64,000 nt of DNA from Candidatus Binatia bacterium (GTDB lineage: Bacteria; Desulfobacterota; Binatia; Bin18). Positions 51,619 to 61,208 of this stretch are shown here, in pieces. A model generated the notes under the pieces. The model was not told where the DNA came from, did not search any database, and worked only from the letters and a program-made list of their open reading frames with translations. The position numbers were made by a program, and so were the translations under genes. Where the stretch lies: the NCBI GenBank assembly GCA_951812575.1, contig OX638322.1, forward strand, positions 3,910,501-3,974,500, read 5' to 3'. Numbering within the stretch: the first letter of the stretch is position 1; the number at the start of each line of letters is the position of its first letter.

Positions 51619-52824
51619 CTAAATAACCCCGCCCTGCTTCAGCTCATCGATCTCGGCTTGAGAGAGCCCAATCCGAGTGTAGACTTCATTGTTATGCTCG
51701 CCGAGCTGCGGCGCCGGACGACGGATGGCGTAGCCAACGTCCTCTACTTTAAAGGGGGCGCCCGGATATTGCAGCGTACCCGCGACCTGATGACTGATTT
51801 CCGTAAAGAATTCACGCGCCTTGAGATGCTCCGAGGCCATCAAGTCGGCCATGGTGTTGACTGGGGCCATGCAGATACGGCGCTCTTGACCGACTTTGTA
51901 CAGCTCGGCAACCGTCCACTCTGCGGCGAACTCCTGGAGAAAGGGCATCAGGGCATCATAGTTCTGACCCCGGACGACGCGATCGGCAAAAATCTCCAGG
52001 GTCGCCCACTCAGGATTACCCATCAGCTCGACAAAGCGCTGCCACTGGTCTTCTTCCACACAAACCACAAAGAGTTTTCCGTCCTTACAGTCGAGCATGC
52101 ACCAGGGATAGATGGATCGTCGTCCCAGCCGCGAGGTTTCCAGACCGCTATAGGTGTAGTGCATGAAATTCATTTCCAGGATGGCAGCAATACACTCTTG
52201 GACGGAGACATCGAGGTGCTGGCCTTCGCCCGTCAGACATTTATGGTAATACGCGCCAAGCGTTGCGACGCCAGCGTGCACTCCGCCCTGAAAGTCAGTC
52301 TGATGGCCAAACGCCTTGAGAGGCGGCAGGTCTGGGTAATCGGAGGCGCCCGGACTGATAAACGCCCATCCTCCGGCATTACTCGCCGTCAAATCATAGC
52401 CGTGGTAGTCACTGTGCGGGCCGGTCTGACCAAAGTAAGAAATCGAGGTCATGATCAGACCCGGATTGATCTGACTCAGTTTTTCGTAATCCAGCCCGGC
52501 CTCGGGCATCTCGCCCGGGCTGTAATTATGCAACAGGATATCGGCCTGGGCGCATAAACTCTGCAAGACCGCCTGTCCCTTGGATTCTCCCAGGTCCAGC
52601 GTCACGCCTTGCTTATTGGTATTCAAGTACAGGAATAGGCCGCTCTTTTCGGCATGCGGGGTATCGCCGGGAAAGGGGCCACGCTGGCGGGAGATGTCAC
52701 CGCTCGGCGCTTCGACTTTGACCACCTCCGCGCCAAAGTCGGCGAGCAGCTTGCCGGCATAGGCGGCGGAAACCATATTGCCGCACTCAACGACGTTAAT
52801 TCCTGACAGGAGTTGTTCAGCCAT
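51619..52824 (-). CDS. CaiB/BaiF class III CoA-transferase 2
   Basis: The 401-residue protein has GINVVECGNMVSAAYAGKLL, ADFGAEVVKVEAPSGD, TSISYFGQTGPHSDYHGYDL and FGHQTDFQGGVHAGVATLGA (the position of the catalytic Asp). The middle region, GWAFISPGASDYPDLPPLKA, differs from its neighbours, so it is not a recent duplicate. It is 41 nt from the previous gene. Confidence 0.9.
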   Translation of the reverse strand: MAEQLLSGINVVECGNMVSAAYAGKLLADFGAEVVKVEAPSGDISRQRGPFPGDTPHAEKSGLFLYLNTNKQGVTLDLGESKGQAVLQSLCAQADILLHNYSPGEMPEAGLDYEKLSQINPGLIMTSISYFGQTGPHSDYHGYDLTASNAGGWAFISPGASDYPDLPPLKAFGHQTDFQGGVHAGVATLGAYYHKCLTGEGQHLDVSVQECIAAILEMNFMHYTYSGLETSRLGRRSIYPWCMLDCKDGKLFVVCVEEDQWQRFVELMGNPEWATLEIFADRVVRGQNYDALMPFLQEFAAEWTVAELYKVGQERRICMAPVNTMADLMASEHLKAREFFTEISHQVAGTLQYPGAPFKVEDVGYAIRRPAPQLGEHNNEVYTRIGLSQAEIDELKQGGVI

Positions 52825-52865
52825 GATAGTCCTCCCTCATCGTTCTTGTCTGCTTCTTTGGCTTT

Positions 52866-54083
52866 TCAGATGACACCGCGTTCTGCCAAGGCAGACATCT
52901 CATCCGTACTCAACTGCAGCAAACGGGAATAGATGTCCTGGTTATGCTCTCCGATCTCGGCTCCTAGCCACTGGGCCTCGCCAGGTGTCTCGCTGAGCTT
53001 GGGAACGATTCCGGGTACCTTGAGTTCGCCCAGCACCCGGTCATGGAGAGACAACAACATATCGCGCGCCGCGAAATGCGGGTCGTGAACAATGTCCGCA
53101 ATACTATAGACAGGACCGGCGGGAATCGTCGCGCCCTCAACCAGAGGCAGCAATTCTGACAATTCATAGGTCGCCGTCCAGTCCGAGACAATATCATCAA
53201 TGGCCTCACGGTTTTCAGCCCGGACAACCTGATTCTCAAAACGGGGATCGGTGAGTAACTCTTCGCGATTCATGAGTGTACACAGCCGCCTGAACAGCCC
53301 ATCGGTGTTGGCGGCAATCACAATCCACTGCTCATTTTTACACGGGTAGAGGTTGGACGGCGCAAACCCAGGCAGGAGGGTCCCGGTCCGTGTCCGCTGG
53401 TAGCCGGTTTTTTCATATTCCGTCAGGGTCGCCTCCAGCACGGCAAACACGGCCTCATATAAAGCCGTATCGATCACCTGGCCGGTTCCGCCATTGACAT
53501 CACGATTGTAGAGCGCCATCAGTGTACCCAGCGCGGCAAACATACCGGCCAGGGAATCACCAATGCTGATACCCACCCGACAGGGAGGCCGGTCCGGAAA
53601 ACCGACCAGATGGCGCAGCCCGCCAAAGGCTTCGGCCACCGCGGCAAAGCCGGGCTTTTCTCGATACGGGCCGGTTTGTCCATACCCGGAGACGCGGGCA
53701 AAGACGAGACCTGGATTCAGTTCACGTAGGACCTCATAGCCGAGGCCCCATTCTTCAAACACGCCGGGGCGAAAATTTTCCACGAGCACATCGGACTGAG
53801 AGACCAAGCGGCGCAGTAGTTTCTGTCCTTCGGGGTCGCGCAGATTAAGAGAAATACATTTCTTATTGCGGGCAACGCTCGGCCACCACAGACTTTTGCC
53901 GTCCACCAGAGACTGGCCGACCGTGCGCATGGGGTCGCCCTTGTGGGGCGCTTCGACTTTAATGACTTCAGCCCCGAAGTCGGCGAGCAGGCGGGCGCAA
54001 AACGGGCCGGCCAGCAGAACGCCACATTCAATGACCCGGATACCGGCCAGCGGACCGCCGGGTTGACTGCCCTGTGTTCCCAT
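52866..54083 (-). CDS. CaiB/BaiF class III CoA-transferase 1 (first of the row)
   Basis: The 405-residue protein has AGIRVIECGVLLAGPFCARL, ADFGAEVIKVEAPHKGDPMR, ARVSGYGQTGPYREKPGFAA and GISIGDSLAGMFAALGTLMA (catalytic Asp in SIGD). ATG 54083 fits the family N-terminus; a longer in-frame start adds 18 unusual residues. It is the first of four CoA-transferase genes in the same direction. The substrate is unknown. Confidence 0.9.
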   Translation of the reverse strand: MGTQGSQPGGPLAGIRVIECGVLLAGPFCARLLADFGAEVIKVEAPHKGDPMRTVGQSLVDGKSLWWPSVARNKKCISLNLRDPEGQKLLRRLVSQSDVLVENFRPGVFEEWGLGYEVLRELNPGLVFARVSGYGQTGPYREKPGFAAVAEAFGGLRHLVGFPDRPPCRVGISIGDSLAGMFAALGTLMALYNRDVNGGTGQVIDTALYEAVFAVLEATLTEYEKTGYQRTRTGTLLPGFAPSNLYPCKNEQWIVIAANTDGLFRRLCTLMNREELLTDPRFENQVVRAENREAIDDIVSDWTATYELSELLPLVEGATIPAGPVYSIADIVHDPHFAARDMLLSLHDRVLGELKVPGIVPKLSETPGEAQWLGAEIGEHNQDIYSRLLQLSTDEMSALAERGVI

Positions 54084-54267
54084 ATCGTTCCGTAAAGAGT
54101 GAACGTGTCCAGCATCTGTCGGTCTATTGGAGGACACGTTTACTCTTCATATCCGCGCACGTACTGTTTCGCGGGCACGATAAGCCCTCTGGGTGCCAGG
54201 GTCAAGATCGTTCCTGACACGAGCAACTTGCACCTCGCTGTCAAAAATGGTCAGTATGCGCAGAAGT

Positions 54268-54738
54268 ATGGATTTCAAAGCCATTGGTGCAGTTGCCGAG
54301 GTCATAAGCGCAGTTGGCATTATCGCCTCTCTGGTCTATCTCGCTATCCAGGTACGGCAGAATACGCGCGCGGTCCGCAACTCCACCCATCACACCCTGA
54401 CAACCACCCGACTGGACTATATTGCCCTGGTGGCCGAGAGCTCCGATCTCTCTCGGATTTTACGCGTTGGATCGGAAGACTATGCTGCGCTGGCCGAAGA
54501 CGAGCAGCACCGTTTTGATCTGATCATGTATTATTCCTTCTCCGCGGGTGAAAACTTCTTCTATCAATACACCCAGGGCGCTTTAGACCAGGAACAGTGG
54601 GAGCGCTGGTGTGAGACCTTACGACAATATTTTACCCAGCAGGGGATTCGGGAGTGGTTTGCCTCGACACCACGACGGTTTAGCGCGAGTTTTTCCGACT
54701 TTTTAGAGAACGAATTCAAGAAAGCCGGTCAGACATGA
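54268..54738 (+). CDS. Hypothetical protein with N-terminal membrane helix
   Basis: The 156-residue protein starts MDFKAIGAVAEVISAVGIIA, with a membrane helix through SLVYLAIQVRQNTRAVRNST, and then an alpha-helical soluble domain (YYSFSAGENFFYQYTQG, DQEQWERWCETLRQYF). Proteins of this shape are common in marine bacteria and unnamed. The start is chosen at ATG 54268, where the helix begins. The next gene overlaps its stop by 4 nt, so they are translationally coupled. Confidence 0.65.
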   Translation: MDFKAIGAVAEVISAVGIIASLVYLAIQVRQNTRAVRNSTHHTLTTTRLDYIALVAESSDLSRILRVGSEDYAALAEDEQHRFDLIMYYSFSAGENFFYQYTQGALDQEQWERWCETLRQYFTQQGIREWFASTPRRFSASFSDFLENEFKKAGQT

Positions 54739-55358
54739 TGAAACCCGACCAGCCCCCCTTCCCCGCTATCGATGACGATCTGGACGCCGAGGAACAGCGC
54801 ACGGCTGAAATCCTCAAAGAACTCGCCCAACTCAGCAATCCAACCTGCTTTCGCTGCTCGCAGTCTCTCTGCTTCCACGAATACGTTCTGAGCGTCGTAA
54901 CCGGATTCAAAACAACCCCGCACTGTACGGCCTGCCTCGCCAGCGGCTTAGGACGTTCGCCAGCGGATTTCTTGAGAGACGCGTACAATTATATCCGCCG
55001 CCAGACCTGCTACCGCAGCGGCTGGCATTGGGCGAGCCAACAAGAAAATCAACCCATTGAGCAGCCTGCCTGTATCTGGCCGGCCACTCCCTCACAGCCT
55101 CAGACCCGCATGGCAACACCAGCAATAGATACACTAGCCGACCCGAACGACACCTGGGATGCCGGAGACATGGCCTGCGGCGAGTTGGTTTTGAAACTCC
55201 GCCTGCGTCTTAAGTCTCTGCAACCCGGCCAGGTACTGCTCCTCATCGCCCAAGACCCCGGCGCACCAGCGGATATCCCAGCCTGGTGCACCCTCACCGG
55301 CCACAGCCTCCTATCGGCCGAGCCTCCAGAATATCGAATACAGCGCAAAAACGGGTAA
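54735..55358 (+). CDS. Cys-rich/TusA-like two-domain protein
   Basis: The 207-residue protein has an N-terminal half with two C-x2-C motifs (CFRC and CTAC), zinc-ribbon-like. A linker follows, then a C-terminal TusA/SirA-like domain: WDAGDMACGELVLKLRLRLK, LQPGQVLLLIAQDPGAPADI and WCTLTGHSLL. In TusA the active Cys sits in CPxP; here it is CGEL, so sulfur transfer may be retained at Cys but the following Pro is lost. ATG overlaps the upstream stop by 4 nt. A sulfur-relay role with a metal-binding head is inferred. Confidence 0.7.
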   Translation: MMKPDQPPFPAIDDDLDAEEQRTAEILKELAQLSNPTCFRCSQSLCFHEYVLSVVTGFKTTPHCTACLASGLGRSPADFLRDAYNYIRRQTCYRSGWHWASQQENQPIEQPACIWPATPSQPQTRMATPAIDTLADPNDTWDAGDMACGELVLKLRLRLKSLQPGQVLLLIAQDPGAPADIPAWCTLTGHSLLSAEPPEYRIQRKNG

Positions 55359-55498
55359 TCACAGGCGGCCAACCGCCCCATAGACGGAGCCGAGATCGTC
55401 CAAAGGAAGCCCGGTCGTCACCGTAGTTGTCACGAGGGATGTTTGTACTAATCCCCGTAAACGGCGCTTGCGCTTCGGTGGCAGAACTGGCGTCGCCC

Positions 55499-58400
55499 CT
55501 ACTGCACGTCGGTAATCACAAAGTTCTGCTGGGCCTCCTGCCAGGTCAGCGTCACCGTCTCACCCGTCTCCGGGAAGTCGGTGGCCTCGCACGTCCCTGT
55601 CACGTCTTCCAGAAACGTCGTACCCAGCGTCGTCACCCGCACCGTGGCCCGGTCAAACGCCACCCCATCGGCCCGAGCGATGACCTCGTAGTCCCCGTCG
55701 TCCAGTTCGCTCCAGTTGAACACCACCCCAAAGCCGTTGTCCGTGTCCCCGCACAGCTCCTCCCCCTCCTCCGTTTCCGCCGTGTCGGCCCGCTCCGTGC
55801 CGTAGCTGGCCTCAACCGTCTGGCCGTTAATCTCCAGGGTGACTTCGTCGGCCTCACACACCCAGCCCGACAGTGGGCCGAGGCCGCTCTGGAAGGAGTT
55901 CGGGGCGGGATTCTCCAGATAGCCGGTGATGGCGCTCTCGACGGCGGTATTGCCCGTGGGCGGGGCACTGCCGTCGGTCAGGACAAAGTTCTGCTTGGCT
56001 TCCTGCCACACCAGGGTCACATTCTCACCCGTGCTCGGAAAGTCAGCGGCTTCACACGTCCCGCTTGCCTCCCGCAGAAATGCCGTGCACAGGGTGGTGA
56101 CGGTCACGGTAGTGCGGCTCAGCTCGACCTCATCGACCAGGGCCACGACCTCGTGCCGGCCGTTGCCCAGTTCGTTCCAGTTGAACAGCAGCCCGAAGCC
56201 GTTGTCGGTGTCTCCGCACAGATCCTCTCCCGCCGCCGTCTCCGCGGTATCGGCTCGGTCGGTGCCGTAGGCGGCAGAAAAGGGTGTGCCGTTGATTTCC
56301 AGCACGACCTCGTCTGCGTCACACACCCAGCCCGACAGGGTGCTAATGCCACTCTGGAAGGAGTTCGGACTGGGGTTTTCCAGTTGTCCGGCCACAAAGG
56401 TCGTGCGGAGCGAATAGCGCCCGGTGGCGCGGCCAAACCCTTGCACGGCAATCACGACTTGACCGGGCTGCACGGACACGCCGAGCCAAAAGTTCCGCCC
56501 GCTCCCGCCTTCTAAGGCGTGGCCGAGCACCCGGTCGTCCCGCCAGAGGGTGCCGATGGTATTGGTTGAGCCGGTGGTTTCGACAAACAAGATACCGGCA
56601 TCGGGCACGGTGAGCTCGAAATAGTCCACATCGCCAGCGGTCTGGAGCGACCCGGAGGTGGTAGCGCTGTGAGTGCGGGTATTCAGTCGTACCTGACTGG
56701 CCCGCGCGGCAGTGTTGCCGTGATCGTCACGAGGCCTACTCCCGCCGCCGCCGGTGGTAGGGCGGGGTGGGGGCGGTGGGGGCGGTGGTGGGGGTGGCGC
56801 CCCGACTCCGACCCTGACCGTTGCCGTGGTACTGCCGCCCTGGCCGTCGGAGACTGTGTACTCGAAGGTGTCAACGCCGGTAAAGCCGGTGTTCGGCGTA
56901 TAGAGGATGATGAGGCCAGAGACCGTCGTCATACCGTTTGAGGACGGCGTGGTGACCGTTACGGTCAACATGTCGTCGCTGTTCGGGTCGGATACCCGTA
57001 GATTGATGGTGACCGGGGTCCCGGGCGGCGTGGTTGAGCTGGCGTCGCGCGCCCTTGGCAGTCCGTTTGTCGTCAGTACGCTCACCAGGTTACTCCAAGC
57101 GATGTACACGTTGCCGTCGCTGTCCACCGCGACTTTTCTGGGAAAATAGACAGTGGCCGCGGTCGCCGGGCCGCCGTCGGGTACGCCTGGTAAGGTGATC
57201 CCCATCCCCGTTCCCGCTACCGTATTGATCGTCCCGTCAGTCGCCACGGCCCGGATGCGGTGGTTGTTCGCATCGGCGATGTACACCGTCCCATCGCTGG
57301 CCACCTCCACGTCATAGGGCCTGTTGAGCCGGGCCGCGGTCGCCGCCCTGCCATCGCCGCTGAAGTCGCGGTTACTAGAGCTTCCCGCGAATGTACTGAT
57401 GGTCGGGGGGGTCGCACTGACATCGACTTTGCGGATCCGGTTGTTGAAATAACAGGCAATGTACACGTCGCCGTCGCTGTCGATTGCCACGTCATAGGGC
57501 CCGTTGAGCCGGGCCGCGGTCGCCGCCCCGCCGTCGCCGCTGAACCCACTCGTCCCCGTTCCCGCGATCGTGCTGATGGTCGGCGGGTTCGCACTGACAT
57601 CGACCTTCCGCACACGATTATTCCTCGAATCGGCGATGTATATGTCGCCGTTGCTGTCAATCGCCACGCCACGGGGCTCATCCAGCCAGGCCGCCGTCGC
57701 CGCCCCGCCGTCGCCGCTGAAGCCCGGGCTCCCTCCCCCTGCGACCGTGGTGATGGTCGGGGGATCGGTGCTGCCATCGATCTTCAGGATGCGGTGGTAC
57801 TGGGCAACGTACACATTGTCGGCGCTGTCCACCGCCAGGCCACGGGGGCCTGAGATCCCCGTAGATGCAAACGTGGTGATGATCCCGCTGGTATCGACCT
57901 TGCGGATCCGGTTGTTGCCGTGATCGGCAATATACACGTTGCCACTGCTATCCACCGCCACGCCAGCGGCTGCACTAAGTCGGGCTGCCTTCGCCGGCCC
58001 GCCGTCGCCGCTGAAACCGAGGGTCCATCCCCCCGCGACCGTGGTGATGACCCCGCTGGTATCGACCTTGCGGATGGCGCCTTGGTTGTTTAGACCCCGC
58101 GCAGCAATATAGAAATTACCGCTGCTGTCCAGCGCCACGTCACGGGGGTCCACAAGCTCGGCCTCGGTCGCCTGGATGTTGTCCACGTAGATGTTGAAGG
58201 AGGTCGCTCCCCCCGCGACCGTGGTGATGACCCCGTCGGTCGCCACCTTGCGCACACGGTGGTTGGTCGCATCGGCGATGTATACCGTCCCATCGTCAGC
58301 CACCGCCACACCATAGGGGTTCGCAAGCTGAGCCGCGGTTGCCTGACCATCGTCACCGCTGAAACCGGTGGTCCCGTTTCCCGCGACCGCACTGATGGTC

Positions 58401-59191
58401 GGGGGATCCATACTGACATCCACCTTGCGCACGCGGTGGTTGCTGAAGTCCCCGATGTACACATTGCCGTCGCCGTCCACTTCCACACTAACGGGGTTGT
58501 TGAGCCGCGCCGCCGTTGCCGGCCCGTTATCCCCTCCGTAGCCGCCCTGCCCGAAGCCGAAGGGCCCCGAACCCGCAATCGTGTCGATAACCCCGGTGGC
58601 CACCGTCACTTTCCGGATGCGGTGGTTGTCCAGGTCAGCAATGTACACGTTGCCATCGCCATCCACCGCCACGTCAATGGGCAGATTCAAGACGGCTGCG
58701 GCCGCCGATCCGCCGTCGCCACTGAAGCCGGCGCTCCCCGTTCCGGCGACCGTGGTGATGATCCGGGTGGCCACCTCGACCTTGCGGATGCGGTTGTTGG
58801 CCCGGTCGGCAATGTACACAGTACCGTCATCGGCGGTCACCGCCACGCCGGTGGGCGTGTTGAGCTGGGCTGCCGCCGCGGCATCGCCGTCGCCGCTGAA
58901 ACCGGCGAATTCCGTTCCCGCAAAGACACTGAGGCTCCCGTCCGTTTCTACCCGTAAGACGGTGTGGCTGTCGCGGTCGGCCAAGTAGATGGTGCCGTCG
59001 CTGGCTACCGCCACGCTAGTGGGATAGTCGGGATAGGGCCAGCTCGGACCCGCCACCGTATCAATGAAGAAGGTTTGTTGCGCCTGCGCCGGGCCGGCTA
59101 CGCACAGCAGTGCGGCCAGGACCAGACTCGGCGAAATAGGGAAACGGAGGAGATTAGGTATCTTATGAGAAAAGATAGCGCTGCTGCACAC
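55499..59191 (-). CDS. Large exported NHL-repeat protein with duplicated C-terminal domains
   Basis: The 1230-residue protein has a signal peptide ending AGPAQAQ. About 12 NHL repeats follow (GVAVDSSGNVYIADHGNNRI type, each with a TVAG turn), giving probably two six-bladed propellers over residues 40-700. Then come a cadherin/Big-like domain, a 10-Pro linker, a PPC-like domain (DVDYFELTVPDAGILFVE) and two similar C-terminal domains. Each of these begins LENPxPNSFQSG...LSGWVC and contains an ADTAE...LCGDTDNGFG block. No enzyme motif is visible. GTG 59191 has AGGGG upstream. It is likely surface or secreted. Confidence 0.85.
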   Translation of the reverse strand: MCSSAIFSHKIPNLLRFPISPSLVLAALLCVAGPAQAQQTFFIDTVAGPSWPYPDYPTSVAVASDGTIYLADRDSHTVLRVETDGSLSVFAGTEFAGFSGDGDAAAAAQLNTPTGVAVTADDGTVYIADRANNRIRKVEVATRIITTVAGTGSAGFSGDGGSAAAAVLNLPIDVAVDGDGNVYIADLDNHRIRKVTVATGVIDTIAGSGPFGFGQGGYGGDNGPATAARLNNPVSVEVDGDGNVYIGDFSNHRVRKVDVSMDPPTISAVAGNGTTGFSGDDGQATAAQLANPYGVAVADDGTVYIADATNHRVRKVATDGVITTVAGGATSFNIYVDNIQATEAELVDPRDVALDSSGNFYIAARGLNNQGAIRKVDTSGVITTVAGGWTLGFSGDGGPAKAARLSAAAGVAVDSSGNVYIADHGNNRIRKVDTSGIITTFASTGISGPRGLAVDSADNVYVAQYHRILKIDGSTDPPTITTVAGGGSPGFSGDGGAATAAWLDEPRGVAIDSNGDIYIADSRNNRVRKVDVSANPPTISTIAGTGTSGFSGDGGAATAARLNGPYDVAIDSDGDVYIACYFNNRIRKVDVSATPPTISTFAGSSSNRDFSGDGRAATAARLNRPYDVEVASDGTVYIADANNHRIRAVATDGTINTVAGTGMGITLPGVPDGGPATAATVYFPRKVAVDSDGNVYIAWSNLVSVLTTNGLPRARDASSTTPPGTPVTINLRVSDPNSDDMLTVTVTTPSSNGMTTVSGLIILYTPNTGFTGVDTFEYTVSDGQGGSTTATVRVGVGAPPPPPPPPPPPRPTTGGGGSRPRDDHGNTAARASQVRLNTRTHSATTSGSLQTAGDVDYFELTVPDAGILFVETTGSTNTIGTLWRDDRVLGHALEGGSGRNFWLGVSVQPGQVVIAVQGFGRATGRYSLRTTFVAGQLENPSPNSFQSGISTLSGWVCDADEVVLEINGTPFSAAYGTDRADTAETAAGEDLCGDTDNGFGLLFNWNELGNGRHEVVALVDEVELSRTTVTVTTLCTAFLREASGTCEAADFPSTGENVTLVWQEAKQNFVLTDGSAPPTGNTAVESAITGYLENPAPNSFQSGLGPLSGWVCEADEVTLEINGQTVEASYGTERADTAETEEGEELCGDTDNGFGVVFNWSELDDGDYEVIARADGVAFDRATVRVTTLGTTFLEDVTGTCEATDFPETGETVTLTWQEAQQNFVITDVQ

Positions 59192-59780
59192 TTTTGACCC
59201 CTATGGCCCTCCGCCTCATCCCAACAGGGTGCGTACCCTACCGGAAATAATGAGACATAATACATATTACAAATAAATTGCAATAAGATATTAGTTACAA
59301 CAATTATCCCCGTCAACAGCTTCAGACATTCGGTATGGTGTATTTGGGGATTAGTTCAACAGAAACAGCAGCTTACAACTCAGATTGTACCAGCACCGGC
59401 GTAATTCTACTCGTCTCAAATGAGGTCGGCGGGCCTGTCAATTGAGCGGGCTAGCCGCGCGGAAGATTTTCCGGCGCGCGGGCCGGGGGACCTGCACGTG
59501 GGACAGATCGGCCCCGCAAGGGGGAGGAAAGGGGCCAAAACAGGCTGGCGGGACTCTAATAAGAGCCCTTGTGTCAATAAGCGGAATATGAGCGTAGTTC
59601 TCTGGCCTTTTGCGGAAGGGAACAACCTAAGACGTGTTCACATTTCTAAAGGGTTCAATGATGAAGGCGAAGTGAATGAAGCGCGCCCTAGGAAAGATCA
59701 TTAATCACCCTGAGCGTAGAGAGAGGAGATACGACACAGGCGGAGCTTGACTCCGCCTGTGCTGTTATTACAGAGAAAGG
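59192..59780. other. Intergenic region
   Basis: No gene is visible in about 590 bases. The first third is AT-rich (59245-59310) and probably holds the promoter of the NHL gene. The rest is GC-rich with no significant frame. It ends with the hairpin at 59735-59761. Confidence 0.5.
59735..59761. terminator. Hairpin downstream of LLM gene
   Basis: CACAGGCGGAG-cttga-CTCCGCCTGTG is an 11-bp perfect stem, 20 bases beyond the stop of the minus-strand LLM gene. The T-run on the minus strand is weak, so its role as an intrinsic terminator is likely but not certain. Confidence 0.6.
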
Positions 59781-60902
59781 TTACTTGCCAACGCGGGCTT
59801 CAGCAGCAGCCACATCGACCGGCGCTTGGGCTTGCGGGGTCCAGGCGTGCATCATCGGGCCAACTTCTTTGGCAAACAGACGCATGCTGTCTTCGACCTG
59901 ATCAAAGGGCTGGCTCTGGAAGCTGAAGCAGCCGTTGACTTCAAAGTCACCGATCTGGCCACGCCGCGTTTCCAGCTTCTCGATGATAATATCCGGCGTG
60001 CCCCACAGGTTGGCAGCCAGAAAGTCTTCCAGAATGGCCTCGTTGCCGGCTTCCTTCATCATCTTGGCCGCTTCGGCATAGTGGGCGTAGGATTTACCCG
60101 TCTGCGCAAAGTGGTCGCCCAGCATCTCGTAGTGCTCCATCACACTGAAGTAGTAACCCACGATTTTTTCCCGTGCGATCTCTTCGGCCTTCTTGGCGTC
60201 GTGCGAGCAGACAACGAAGTCAGCGCAGTTCACCGGGGGCGCCTCTTCGCCATTGTTATGCTGACGATACAAGTCACGGTAGTTGTGGATGCCGTCGGCA
60301 ACTTTGTCCCACGTCGTCTGAGAAAACATCATGGCGCCCAGACCGAGCTTGGCCGCGACTTCAAAAGACTCGGGCGACATACACACCATATAGCGTCGGC
60401 CTTTGAAGCTCTTGATCGGCCGGGGTCGCACCTCAATACGATTCTGCTTGTAGTACTTGGTGTCCGCTTCAACAAAGCCGTCTTCCAAGCCATTCACAAT
60501 AATCTCGGCGGCCTCGTTAAAACGGTCGCGGGCCTCACTCATGTCCACGCCAAAACCCGCATACTCGCGCCGGGCAAGACCGCGTCCGAGCCCGAGGATC
60601 GCCCGTCCGTCCGACAGGTGGTCGAGCAGGACCATCTTTTCTACCGCCCGCATGGGGTTGTTCCACGGCACGATGATCGCACCGGTGGCCAATTGCAGCT
60701 TTTCCGTCCTGGCGGCGATATAGCTCAGATACTGCATATTGTCCGGGCAAATGGAGTAGTCAAAAAAGTGATGCTCCACCGGCCAGACCACATCGAACCC
60801 CATATCCTCGGATTCAATCGCCAGGCGGGTTTCGTTCTTGTACATCACCCGATCATCGTGCTCCTTATGGTTCTGAAGCACCATCTGAATACCAATGCGC
60901 AT
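59781..60902 (-). CDS. LLM-class flavin-dependent monooxygenase
   Basis: The 373-residue protein has MRIGIQMVLQNHKEHDDRVM, the FDVVWPVEHHFFDYSICPD block (His-rich active-site strand), MVLLDHLSDGRAILGLGRGL and ANLWGTPDIIIEKLE. It is a different LLM branch from the two at 29.6-31.6 kb (longer, EHHFFDY motif). AAAGGAG precedes ATG 60902. It is divergent from the MBL-fold hydrolase gene. Confidence 0.88.
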   Translation of the reverse strand: MRIGIQMVLQNHKEHDDRVMYKNETRLAIESEDMGFDVVWPVEHHFFDYSICPDNMQYLSYIAARTEKLQLATGAIIVPWNNPMRAVEKMVLLDHLSDGRAILGLGRGLARREYAGFGVDMSEARDRFNEAAEIIVNGLEDGFVEADTKYYKQNRIEVRPRPIKSFKGRRYMVCMSPESFEVAAKLGLGAMMFSQTTWDKVADGIHNYRDLYRQHNNGEEAPPVNCADFVVCSHDAKKAEEIAREKIVGYYFSVMEHYEMLGDHFAQTGKSYAHYAEAAKMMKEAGNEAILEDFLAANLWGTPDIIIEKLETRRGQIGDFEVNGCFSFQSQPFDQVEDSMRLFAKEVGPMMHAWTPQAQAPVDVAAAEARVGK

Positions 60903-61208
60903 ACTGACTCCTTTCTGGTCTGACTTCCGCGCATTGTATTCATGCGGTGAGCCACTAGAGCATCCCCCTGCCCTCACTTTGCACCTCGGGAACGTTCCGC
61001 TTACCGTCGCTCTTCGTGCGCGAAGCCGTAAAGTTTTAACGACACTATCGAAATATGCGACGAGCGACAAGACGAGCCCCCAGAAAAATGATCGCGGCAA
61101 CCCTACGCTTTCACCTGTCGTTCGGCAGGACACCAGAAGTTTTGATCGCAGCTTGTCCGCTGGGACACTTCATGATGAGTATGGAGCAGTCAAGGAAAGG
61201 AAGCCTCC
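60903..61208. other. Intergenic region between divergent genes
   Basis: About 300 bases with no gene. It should contain both divergent promoters. No convincing -35/-10 pair was identified. Confidence 0.5.

Noticed and set aside
55427..56515. Long open frame on the plus strand (about 360 codons)
   Set aside because: It is antisense to the C-terminal repeats of the NHL protein, composition-driven, with no domain and no ribosome site.
59420..59704. Plus-strand frame of about 94 codons in the intergenic region
   Set aside because: Low-complexity, no ribosome site, no family features.
59826..60923. Plus-strand frame of about 365 codons
   Set aside because: Antisense to the LLM gene, which has a ribosome site and family motifs.
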